DNA of 21,602 nucleotides from assembly GCA_946886065.1 (NCBI GenBank), contig CAMPHU010000062.1, forward strand, positions 1-21,602, in the 5' to 3' direction. The translations under genes were made by a program, and so were the position numbers. This document shows, in pieces, positions 8,401-20,400 of the stretch (within the stretch, counting starts at the first letter, position 1; every line of letters starts with the position of its first letter). Source of the stretch: an uncultured Massilia sp. GTDB lineage: Bacteria; Pseudomonadota; Gammaproteobacteria; Burkholderiales; Burkholderiaceae. The notes beneath the pieces are model-generated. The model ran no database searches. It saw only the letters and a list, made by a program, of their open reading frames with translations, and was not told where the DNA came from.

Positions 8401-11400
8401 CGTGCCCTGGCGCAGCACGCGGCCGAGCGCATCGTACTCGACCGTCATGCGCACGCCATTGCCGTCGACGATCGCGCTGACGCGCCCGAAGCCGTCGCGC
8501 TCGTAGGTGGTGCTGCGGCCGGTCGCATCGATGGCCTGGACCTGGTTGCCGGCCGCGTCGAAGCGGCTCCAGCTGCTCGCATTGCGCTCGTCGGTCACGC
8601 TCACCTTGTGGCCCAGCGCGTCGTAGCCGTAGGCCTTGCGCTTGCCCAGGGCGTTGACGGTGCCCACCAGCTCGCCGTTCAGGTTGTACTGGTTGGTCGT
8701 GGTCTTGCCGGCCGCGTCGGTCACGGTCAGCACATTGCCCAGGTAGTCGTAGCTGGTGCGGGTGATCGCATGGCGCGCCACGCTCTCGCCCTGCACCACG
8801 AAGGCGACATCGTAGTGGGCGACCTGGCGGTTGAGCAGGTCGTACTGGGCGTAGGAAGTGAGCGCCCTGGCGCCGCCCTTCTTGCCGTAGCTGTCGGTGC
8901 GCAGCGCATTGCCGGCCGCATCGACGCCGAACTCGCGCCACACGCCGTCCTCGCCCGAGGTGGCGATCTTCGCGTTGAGCGCGTTGTAGCGCGTCTCGAC
9001 GAAGTAGCCGGCGCTGGTCGAGGTGGCGTTCACCTGGCCGCCTGCGAGCCCGGTGTCCACCGACACCAGCTGCATGCCGGACAGGAAGTCTTCGTTGCTC
9101 AGGCGGCCGATGTAGACGCCGGCGGTCATGTTGGTGCCGTTGATCGAACCGCCGTCTTCGCGCGCGATGACCGTATACGAGCGCCCTTCCTGCACGCCGC
9201 TGCTGTCGCTGCGGGCCTTGTTCCAGTCCACGATCACTTCGCGGCCCTGGGCGTCCAGGTACCACAGCTTGTAGTCGTACGAGGTCGCGGTCGGGATCTG
9301 CTCGATGTCGTAGCGGAATTTTCCGCCGCCGAGGTCGGTCATCAGCATGTCGTTGGCGAAGGCGATGCCGTCGCCGCTGCCGCTGGTGCGCCACGACAGA
9401 TGCAGGCCGCCCGCGGCCAGCGCCGCCTCGGCGTCCGGCAGCGTGGTCTCGAAGCGCAGGTTGTAGCCCTTGTCCTCGTAGGCGCCGACATCCTTGCCGT
9501 CGACGATCTTCGGCACCCACACCTGCCACTTGGTCGAGGTGGTGGCGGTCTGGTTCGGCAGCGCGGAACGCTCGGCGTAGTACACCTGCACGGCGCCGCT
9601 CGGATTGCCCTCGGTATGGATCAGCACCCGGCCGTCGACGCGCTCGCTGGCGGCCGGCTGGCCCTCGACGATCACCAGCTGGGTCGGCGCGCCCGGCGGC
9701 GCGTTCCAGCCGGAGGCGCGGAAGGCACTCGCTTTTCCTTCCACCCCGGCCGGGGTGTAGAGAATGTGGTCGAGCAGGGTTTCCTTGCCGTCCGCATCGA
9801 CGCCGGTGATCTCGATCTCGTAGCTCGAGCCCGCGACCAGCGGCGACTGTTCGCCCACCACCATGCGGCCGTCGGCCGAGCCGGTGGCGGCGAAACCGCT
9901 GCCGCTGCCGGCCAGGCGCCAGCGCGCCGTGATCAGGGAATAGCTGCCGCGCGCCGGATCGGCGTTCACCTGGAGCGCCAGCGCGACGCCGCCGGTGACG
10001 GCGCTTTCGGTGACCGTGGTGGTGCTGCCGGTGTGGTCACCCTCGGCCTGGAAGGACTTCTCGCCGCTCTCGAACACCGTGCCGGCCGCATCCTTCCATT
10101 GCAGCTTGAAGCTGTATTTACCCGGATCGCTGCCGATCGGCAGCAGCGCCTCGTAGTAGCCGCCGGCGCCGGCCGTCATCGCGACCGACGCGTTGAGGGC
10201 GCCGCCCAGGCCATAGGCCATGCTCGGCGCCACCGGCGTCGCCGCGAACTTGACGCGCACCAGCATCTTGTCCGGCGACGGACGGCTGACCTGCACGTCG
10301 TCCACGGACGGCGGCATGACCACCTTCTGTTCGGCGGTGTAGACCGCGTTGCCGGCCAGGTCGCGGGTCACGACACGGTAATAGATCGTGGTGCCGGCCG
10401 CCGGGCGCGGGATGCCGGCCGTGCCCGAGGTCGAACCGAGGGCACTGGTGGCGGCCGCGCGGTTGGCGTAGTCGGCCGGGGCCGCGTGCGAGGCGGTATC
10501 CCACAGCACGTACGAGGTCATGCCCGCGCCGACGTTGTACGACACCGTGAGCTGCTCACCCACGGTCACAGCCAGCTGGGTCGCCGGCGAGGCCTGGTTG
10601 CCCATCTCGCCGGTGTAGCTGAAGATGGTGTTGCCGGCGGCGTCGAAGAACTGGCGCGTGCCGCTGCCGTCCGGCTGGATCGCGCGGACCGTGCGGCCGG
10701 CCGCGTCGAATTCGGCCTGGACCACGTAGCCCGCCTGGTCCTGGGTGCGGGTGCGGTTGCCGGCGGCGTCGTACTGGTAGCGCTTGCCGACCGCGTCGCC
10801 CAGGACGAGCGTGAAGTCGGTGTCGCTCACGCTGCTGACCGACACGCCGGCCACGCCGTCGTCCTGGCCGGCCAGCTGGCCGCGCTCGTTGTAGTAGAAG
10901 ATACTGCCCTGGTCGGCGGCCGACGGCGTCGCCAGCGCGTACAGGCCGGCATAGGTGAAGGAGCCGCCGCCGCCCAGCGCCGCGCGGTCGACCGGGTTGG
11001 CGAAGTGCACCGTGGCCAGGGTGCGGCCCTGGGCGTCGATGCGGGTCAGGGTCAGGGTGCCGGCCGCGTCGACCGTGCCGATGCGGCGGTTGCGCGCATC
11101 GAACAGCGCGTACTCGACCTGCTGCGAGGGCGTACCGGCCGCCTTGATGGTCTGGGTGACGTTGCCCGCCTTGTCGTGGACGTAGCGGGTCAGCGCGCGC
11201 TGCAGGGTGGCGGCGCCGGTCTGCGGGTCGGCGACCAGGACTTCCGGCGCGCGCATCGCGACCAGGCGGTTGGCCAGGTCGTACTCGTAGCTGGTCACCG
11301 CGACCTCGCCGCCCGGCGCCGCCGGGACCTGGCCGCGCACCAGCGCCGTCACGTCCAGCGCCTGGGCGTAGACGCGTTTTTCCAGCATGTTGCCGCTGCG

Positions 11401-14400
11401 GTCGAAGCTGAACTCGGTCAGGAAGCCGGCCGGGTCGACCTGGGCCACCAGGCGGTTCATGCTGTCGTAATAGCCCAGCGTGCGTCCGCCGTTGATGCCG
11501 ATCGACTCGCTGACGTTGCCGTAGGCATCGTAGTAGAGCTGCTCTTCCGGCGTGACCAGGCCGCTGCCGGAGGCCGGGGCCGCGCCGCTGGTGTCCAGGG
11601 TGGTCAGGGTCACCTGCGGATAGACCTTGCGGACCACGCGGCCGTTCAGGTCGTACTCGAAGCCGTAGTCGCGCACCGCGCCGGCCGGCGCCTCGGGACG
11701 CGCCGCCGGATCGTGGGCGGCGGCGTCGAGGCGGGTCATGTACAGGCGCTCGCCGACCTTCTGGCCGAAGCTGTCGTAGGCGTACTCGTGCAGGACATTG
11801 TCGCCGTCCAGCTGGGCCACCATGCGTCCGCCGGCGTCGAACCAGCTGGTCGTGACGAAGCCGTTGGCGTCGGTGGTCTGCACCAGGTTGCCGATGCCGT
11901 CGTAGCGGTAAGCGACGCCCGCGGCCCGTACCTGCGTGCCGCCGGCGATCGTGTACTGGGCGCTGCTCGCCATCTGCGTGCTTGCGCGGCGGTTGCTCTT
12001 GTCGTAGGTATAGCGCAGTTCGCCCTGGGCGCCGGTCTCGCGCACCAGGTTGCCGTGGTTGTCGTAGGCATAGCTGCTCACCAGCGCGCCGTGGCCGTCC
12101 CTGATCTCGACCATGCGGCCGGCGTCGTCGAACACGCTGTAGGTGGCGCGCCCTTCTCCGTCGCGGGTCTCGAGCACCTTGTCCAGGTCGTCGTAGCGGG
12201 TGCTGGTGGCGATGGCCAGGCCGTTCGCATCGAAGCTGCTGCCCACGCGGCGGTTGCTGCGGTCGTAGCGGTGCTCGGTGACGCGTGCGGCGGCGCCTTC
12301 CTGCGGCAGCACCTCCTGGCGCACCAGGTTGCCCAGCAGGTCGTACTGCATGAAGCTTTGCGCGCCGTCCACGCCCTTCTGGCTGACCTGGCGGTTGGCC
12401 GCGTCGAACGCGGCGTAGGCGGTGCGCTCGACGCCTGGCTCGCCCGCGTGCGAGGTCTCGCTCACGCGGTTGCCGGCGGCGTCGTAGACATAGGTGGTGC
12501 GCGCGCCGTCGGCGGCGACGATCCAGCTCTGGCGGCCGAGTTTGTCGTAGCCGGCCGTGACCACGCGGTCGTGCAGCGGGTCGCCCTTCATTGCCGGGAT
12601 CAGCGCCGGGTCCACCGCGCCCAGGTAGACGGCGGCGTACTGGCGGCTACCGGCCAGGTTGCCGGTCAGGTCGTAGCTGTAGGTGGTCAGGTTGCCGGCC
12701 GCGTCGAGCAGGGCGACCACGCGGTCGGCCGCGTCGAACCAGCTGGTGGCGACGTTGCCGTTGGCGTCGGTGCGCGTCACCGCGTTGCCCATGGCGTCGT
12801 AGGTGTACTCGGTGCGGTAGCCTTCGCCGTCGGTTTCGGCGATGACGTTGCCGTTGGCGTCGTACTCGCGCGTCACGCCATGCTCGTCGCCAGGCGTGCC
12901 GCTGACGTTCGCGATCTCCTCGCCGAAGGCGTTGTAGCGCATGGTGCGGGTGACATTGCCCACGGTGCTGCTCAGCACCCGTCCGTTCAGGTCGTAGGTA
13001 TAGGTCGTCACCAGCGCCGGGCCGTAGCGGTTTTCGCGCGTCACGCGGCTCGGCTTGTCGCCCTGGCCGGCTGCGTATTCGTAGCGCACCACGGCGCCTT
13101 CGGCTGAGGTGGTCGACAGCACGCGGTCGTGCAGGTCGTAGGTGGTGGTGGTGGTGCGCGCCAGGGCGGTGCCGGCCGCCGTCGTGACGCCGAGGCGGTT
13201 GCCGCGCGCATCGTAGCGGGTCTCGGTGACCATGCCGGCCGGGTCGGTGGCCTTGACAATGCGGCCGAGCTTGTCGTAGCTGGCCGAGTTCGAGGCCGGG
13301 TGGGCCAGCGCGGCCAGCGCCGCGTCGTAACCCGCCTCGCCAGGTGCGCGCAGGTAGGCGCCGGTGGTGCTGGCGGTCGGCTCGCCGAACAGGTTGTAGG
13401 CGGCGGTGGCGGTGTAGCCCAGCGGGTCGATGGTCGACACAAGGCGGCCCATCAGGTCGTAGGCGTGCGTGGTGGTGCGCGCGTCCGAACCGTCGGCGGC
13501 CGACACGGTGCTGCCCACCACCAGGCCGCGCAGGTCGACCACGTTGGTGGTCAGCTTGCCGTCCGGGGCCAGGGTGCTCAGCACATGGCCCATGCGGTCG
13601 AAGGTCTGGGTCGTCACGCGTCCCAGCGCATCGCTCACCTCGACGCGGTTGCCCGCGTAGTCGAGGGTGAAGCGGGTGCTGCCGCCCATCGGATCGGTCA
13701 CCTTGACCAGGCGGTTCTCCAGGTCGTAGGCGTAGCGGGTGGTGCGCTCCTGGCCGCCGCCGGATTCGGTCGAGGCGAGCATGTTGCCGGCGCCGTCATA
13801 GGTGTAGCGGGTCACCAGGCCGCCGGCGTCGACGCTCAGGGTCGCATTGCCCAGGGCGTCGTAGGCGAAGCGCTGGTCGCGCGCGCCGCTGGCGGGGTCG
13901 AACTCGCGCACCAGGGTGCGGTTGCCGAGGGTATCGTACTGGTAGACGGTGTAGCGGCCCACGCTGGCCAGCGTGCCGTCCGGGCAGTCGGCCAGGTTGG
14001 CCATCATGGTCAGCTGGTGCTTGTCGTCGTAGGCGTAGAGCATGGTCTGCTCTTCGCCCGCGATCCCGGCGGCGACCGTCTTGCGCAGCAGGTCGCCGCT
14101 GGCGCCATAGGCGTACAGCGTGACCACGCCGAGCGCGTCGGTCTGGCTCAGCGCCCGGCCCATGCCGTCGTAGGTCCAGGCCGTGGTGCGCGCATCAAGC
14201 GTGCCCGCCCCGTCCGTGACGCTGGTGCGGTTGCCGACCGCGTCGTACACGTTGCGGGTAAGCTTGCCGCCGGCGTCGGTCTGGGCGGTCATGCGGCCCA
14301 GCAGGTCGTACTCCATGCGCGTGCTGCGCTGGGCGGCGGTTCCCGCGAAGTCGACGGTCTCGACCAGCATGCCCTGCTCGTCGTAGCGGTAGGTATGCAG

Positions 14401-17400
14401 GGCGCCGTTGGCGTCGTTCGCGGCCACCTGGCGTCCCATGCCGTCGTAGGCGAAGCTCCTGACGGCTGCCGTGTCGCCGGCAACCGGCTGCGGCAGGCCG
14501 CCGGCCGGCACCGGCACGCGGCTGGTCCAGGCGGCGGTCTGCGCCACGTTGCCGGCGGCGTCGTAGGCGGTCGTGACCAGGTAGCCTTCGGCGCTGCGCA
14601 TGGCCACGTTGCGGTTGAGCGCATCGTAGTAGTAGCGGGTGCTCTGCACGGTCCCGGCCTGGTCGATCTGGCGGTGCGACTCCCGCACGTTGCCGACCGC
14701 GTCGTTCACGTAGTCGGTGCGGTAGCCGCCCTCGATGACGGCCACCACGCGGTTGCCGGCGTCGTAGACGAAGCTGGTGGTATAGCCGGCAAAGCCGGCC
14801 GCCGTGCCCTTGGTCTCGCTCAGCTGCTGGCCGTATGCGTCGTAGGTCCAGCTGGTGGTGACGCCGGCGCCATCGGTCTGCGAGATCAGGCGATTGTTGG
14901 CGTCGTAGACGTAGGTGATGCCGTTGTTGTCGCCCGGTTCGTCCTTGCGCACCATGTTGCCGACCAGGTCGTAGGCGTAGGTGGTGGCATGGCCGAGCGC
15001 GTCGATCTCGCGCGCCACGCGGTTGTCGGCGTCGTATTCGAAGCGCTTGACATAGCCGAGCGCGTCGGTGTGCGACAGCAGGTTGTGGTTTTCGTCGTAG
15101 CTGTAGCGCTGGACGCCGCCCAGGGCATCCGTCTCGCTCAGCTTGTAGTTGCTGGCGTCGTAGGTCCAGCGCGTCAGCGCCTGGCGCGCCGTGCCGGCGG
15201 CCGTCACCTGCGAGGTCTTGTTGCCGACCGCATCATAGGCGAAGGTGGTGGCGACGCCGTCCGGCCCGGTCTGGGACAGCACGCGGCGCTCGCCGTCGTA
15301 GGCGAAGGTGGTGGTGTAGCCGGCGGTGTCGGTACGGGACACCAGGTTGCCGACCGCATCGTAAGCCAGTGCGGTGGCCTGGCCGAGGGCGTCGGTCGAG
15401 GCCACCATGCGGCCCAGCGCGTCGTAGGCGTAGCTGGTGGTGTGGCCGTTGGCGTCGGTGCTCGCGACCAGGCGGCCCAGCACATCGTAGCGCCGGGTCT
15501 CGGCATGGCCGAGCGCATCGGTGGCGCCGACCAGGCGATTCAGGCTGTCGTAGCGGTAGCTGGTGGTGTTGCCGTTCGCATCCGTGTAGCTCAGGCGGTT
15601 GCCGGCGCCGTCGTAGGTGAAGCGCGACACGCCGCCCATGGCGTCGGTGGACGCAATGACCCTGTCGTTGGCGTCGTAGGTGTCGACGGTGGCGTGGCCC
15701 AGCATGTCGCGCTGCACCGTGCGGTTGCCGTTCAAGTCGTACTCGAAGCGCGCGATGCCCTGCCCCGGACCCTGCTGCGACACCAGCTGGTTGACCGCGT
15801 TGTAGGCGAAGCGGGTCACGGCGCCGCGCCCGTCGGTGACGGACAGCACATTGCCGGCGTGGTCGCGCTCGAACACGCTGGTGTTGCCGCTGGCGTCGGT
15901 CTGGGTCGCGACCTGGTTGGCGGCGTCGTAGCCAATCCGTACCGTGTGGCCGTTGGCGTCGGTGGTGGCGACGCGGTTGCCGGCGCCGTCGTAGGCGTAG
16001 CGGGTGACCTGGCCGAGGGTGTCGGCCTGGCTCACCAGCTGGTTGGCGGCGTCGAAGCCGAAGCTGGTCGTATAACCCGCCTGGTCGGTGCTGGCGATGC
16101 GGTTGCCCACTGCGTCATAGGCCAGGCGCAGGATGCCGCCGAGCGCATCGGTCTGGGTCAGCAGGCGGTTCTCGGCGTCGTAGGTGTACAGCGTGGCGTG
16201 GCCGGCGGCGTCGATGCTGCGGGTGCGGTTGCCGAGCGCGTCGTACTCGTAGCGGGTGACGCCGCCCTGGGCGTCGGTCTCGCTCACCAGACGTCCCAGC
16301 GCGTCGTAGGCATAGGTGGTGACGTTCCCGTTCGGGTCGGTCATGCCGGTGCGGCGGCCCATCCCGTCGTACTGGTAGCGCGTCACCGCGCCAAGCGCGT
16401 CGGTGCTGGACAGCAGGCGGTTGTTGGCGTCGTAGGTATACGTGGTGGTGTCGCCGTTGCGCGACGTGCTGCTCACGCGGTTGCCGACGGCGTCGTTGAC
16501 ATAGGTCTCGGCACGGCCGAGTGCGTCGATGGTGGCCAGCAGGCGGCTGTTGCCGTCGTAGGCGTAGCGCACGGTGCCGGCCGGGCCGTCGTACAGGGCG
16601 GCGACGTTGCCCAGGCCGTCGAAGCGCTGGCCGCCCTGCCCGCCCATGGCATCGACGCTGGTGGTGGTGCGGCGCAGGTAATCGACCGCGTAGGTCGTGG
16701 TGTGGCCGTTCGGGTCGGTCACCGAAATGCGGTTGCCGGCGCCGTCGTAGCCGTAGGTGGTGGTGCGGCCGAGCGCGTCGGTGCTGGACGTCATGCGGCG
16801 CGCCGCATCATACGCGGCCTGGGTCACATGGCCGCGCGCGTCGGTGGCAGCGACCAGGTCGCCGCGCAGGTCGTAGGCGTAGCGGGTCTGGTGGCCCAGC
16901 GCGTCGGTGTGCGCCACCAGGCGGTTGTCGGCGTCGTACTCGAAACGGCGCTCGTGGCCCAGCGCATCCACCACGGCCACCTCGTTACCGGCGGCGTCAT
17001 AGGCATGGCTGGTCACGCCGCCCAGGGCGTCGGTGCTGCGGGCCAGGCGGCCCAGCAGGTCGGACACGTAGCGGGTAACCTTGCCCAGCACGTCGGTGGT
17101 GCTGGTGCGGTTGCCGGTTTCGTCGTAGGTATAGCGGGTGACGCCGCCCAGCGCGTCGGTCTGGGCCACCAGGCGGTGCATGGCGTCGTAGGCGAAGCTG
17201 ACGGCGTGGCCGTTGGCGTCCGTGGTGCGGATACGGTTGCCGTGGGCGTCGTACTCGTGGCGGGTGACGCCGCCTTCCGGATCGGTTTCGCTCAGCAGGC
17301 GGCCGGCGCGGTCCCAGGTGTAGGTGTGCACCTCGCCGTTGGCGTCGGTGCGGCGCAGGTGGTTGCCGAATGCGTCGTCGACGTAAACATTGCCGTCGGT

Positions 17401-20400
17401 GCCGTCCACGCCCTGGTCGGACAGCACGCGGCGCAGCGCGTCGTAGCGCACGCGGCTGGCATGGACCCCGTTGCCATTGATCTCGGCCACCCGGTCGCCG
17501 AGCGCGTTGTACTCGTAGCGGGTGGCGTTGCCGAGCGCGTCGACCGAGGCCACCAGGCGGTTCAGGGCGTCGTACTGGCGGGTGCTGGTATGGCCCAGGG
17601 CGTCCGTGGTCGCGACCAGCTTGCCCGTCTTGTCATACCGGTACTGCTCCAGCGCGCCGAGCGGGCTGGTGCGGCTGGACAGGCGGTCGGCCGCATCGTA
17701 GCTGAAGCGGGTGACGTTTCCGCGCGCATCGGTCAGCGCCAGGCGGTTGCCGACCGCATCGTAGGCGAAGCGCTGCACCTGGCCGAGGGCGTCGGTGCTG
17801 GCGACCATGCGGTTGCCGGCGTCGTAGGCGAACTCGGTCAGCGCGCCGCGGGCGTCGCGGGTGGCGATGCGGTTGCCTGCCGCATCGTAGCTGTAGCGCG
17901 TGACGTTGCCGAGGGCGTCGGTCTCGGCCGTCAGGCGCCCGGCGCCGTCGTAGCTCATGCGGGTGACATTGCCGTTGGCGTCGGTGCGGCTGATGGCGTT
18001 GCCGACTTCGTCGTAGTCGACGCGGACCACGCCGCCCTCGCCGTCCGTGCTGCTGGTCTGGCGGTTCAGGGCGTCGTAGGTGTGGCTCAGGACGCGGTCG
18101 TGCGCCGCATCGACGGGGACGCCATTGGCGTTGGCGAAGCGGGTCTGGCGCACCAGGTTGCCGTTGCCGTCGTACTCGCTGGCGCTCAGGTAGCCGAGGG
18201 CATCGATGGTGCCTGCCAGGCGGTTGCCGGCGTCGTAGCTGAAGGCGGTGCGGTTGCCGAGCGCGTCGATGGTGGCGGTGCGGTTACCGACCGCATCGTA
18301 TTCGTAGGCGGTGACGCCGCCGTGGGCGTCGGTGCTGCTGGCCAGGCGGTACAGCTCGTCATAGGCGAAGCTGGTGGCGTGGCCGTTGGCGTCGACCAGG
18401 CGCGTGCGGTTGCCGAGCAGGTCGTACTCGAAGGCGCTTACCTGCCCCAGCGCGTCGGCCTGCCAGATGGCGCGGCCGAGCGCGTCGAAGCCGGTGGCGC
18501 TGGCGTGGCCGTTGCGGTCCACCGTGCCGATCCGGTTGCCGACGGCGTCGTAGGTGTAGCGGTCGGTGGCGCCGAGCGCGTCGGTCATCGCCACCATGCG
18601 GTTCTCGAGGTCGAAGGCGTAGCGCGTGGTGTTGCCGTTGCGGTCGGTCGATGCGATCCGGTTGCCCATCGCATCGTAGGCATAGGTCTCGGTGTTGCCA
18701 AGCGCGTCGGTGGCGGCGACGGTGCGGTTCAGCGCGTCGAAGGCGAAACGCGCGACCTCGCCCTTCGGATCGGTCGTGGCCACCAGGTTGCCGACGGCGT
18801 CGTAGGCGTGGGCGGTGACGCCGCCCATGGCGTCGATGCTGGCCACCATCCGGTCGGCGGCGTCGTACTCCATGCGCGTGACATTGCCGTTCTTGTCGGT
18901 CACGGCGATGCGGTTGCCCACCGCGTCATAGGCGGAGCGCTCCACCAGGCCGAGCGCGTCGGTGCTGGCGACCAGGCGGTTGGCCGCGTCGTAGGCGAAC
19001 ACGCTGGTATTGCCGTTGCGGTCGGTGGCGCTGGTGCGATTGCCCACCGCGTCGTAGCCGATGGACTCGCTGCCTCCCAGGGCGTCGGTCGAACCGACCA
19101 GGCGGTTGACGGCGTCGAAACGGTAGTGCGTGGTGCGTCCGTAGGCGTCGGTCTTGGCGAGCTGGTTGCCGGCCGCGTCGAAGCGGAAGGTGGTGACCGC
19201 GCCCAGGGCGTCGGTGCTGCTCACCAGGCGGTTGAGCGCGTCGTAGGCCAGGCGCGTGACGGCGCCGTTGGCGTCGGTCACGGCCAGCTGGTTGCCCAGC
19301 GCGTCCAGCGTGAAGCTGCTGACCCCGCCCAACGCATCGGTGACGCTGGTCAGGCGGTTGAGAGCGTCGTATTCCATGCGGGTCAGGCCGCCGTTGGCGT
19401 CGGTCACGAGAACCTGGTTGCCGTTGGCGTCGTAGCCGTAGGTGCTGCGGTTGCCGAGCGCGTCGACGCTGGCGACCAGGCGGTCGGCCGCGTCGAAGAC
19501 GCTGGTGCTGGTGCGACCCTGCGCGTCGGTCACGGCCACCTGGTTGCCCTTCGGGTCATAGGCGTAGGCGGTCTCGTGGCCGAGCGCGTCGGCGATCGCC
19601 ACCAGCCTGCCGTTGGCGTCGTAGCGCATGGTGCTGCGGTGGCCGTTGGCGTCGGTGGTCGCCAGGCGGCGGCCGGCGGCATCGACTTCGTGCGCGGTGG
19701 CGGCGCCCAGTGCGTCGATCTCGCCGACCAGGCGGCCGGCCGCATCGAACAGGGAGCGCGTGGTATGGCCGTTGGCGTCGGTGACGCTGTCCTGGCGGCC
19801 GAGCGCATCGTAGCCGACCGTGCTGGTGTTGCCCAGCGCGTCGGTGGTGGCGACCACGCGGTTCAGCGCGTCGTAGGCATAGCGGGTGAGGTTGCCGTTG
19901 GCGTCGGTCGCGGCGATGCGGTTGCCCACCGCGTCGTAGACGCTGGAAGACAGGCCGCCGAGGGCGTCGCGCTGGCCGGCCAGGCGGTTGACGGCGTCGT
20001 AGCTGAAGCTGGTCACGCCGCCGTTGGCGTCGGTCAGGCCGATCCGGTTGCCGACCGCGTCGTAGCGGTAGGCGGTGACGTGGCCGAGCGGGTCGGTGTT
20101 CGCGACCACGCGGTTGACCGCGTCGTAGGAAGCCTGCGACACGTTGCCGTTGCGGTCGCGCGTGCTCAGCACGTTGCCGACCGCATCGAGGGTGAAGGTT
20201 TCGGCATTGCCGAGCGCATCGACCTTGCCGACCAGGCGGCCGGCTGCATCGAACAGGGACTGCGTGGTATGGCCGTTGGCATCGGTGACGCTGGTCTGCC
20301 GGCCGGCCGCGTCGTAGCCGTAATGATTGAAGCCGCCCATCGGGTCGCGCTCGCTCACCATGCGGTTGGCGGCGTCGAAGACATAGGCGGTCGCGTGGCC

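Noticed and set aside
6574..13107. Open frame of 2177 codons on the plus strand, antisense to the RHS gene
   Set aside because: Its product is a monotonous Ala/Val/Gly/Arg/His-rich string with no recognisable domain. It lies wholly opposite YD repeats, whose codon bias at high GC removes stops from the complementary frame. It is a shadow.
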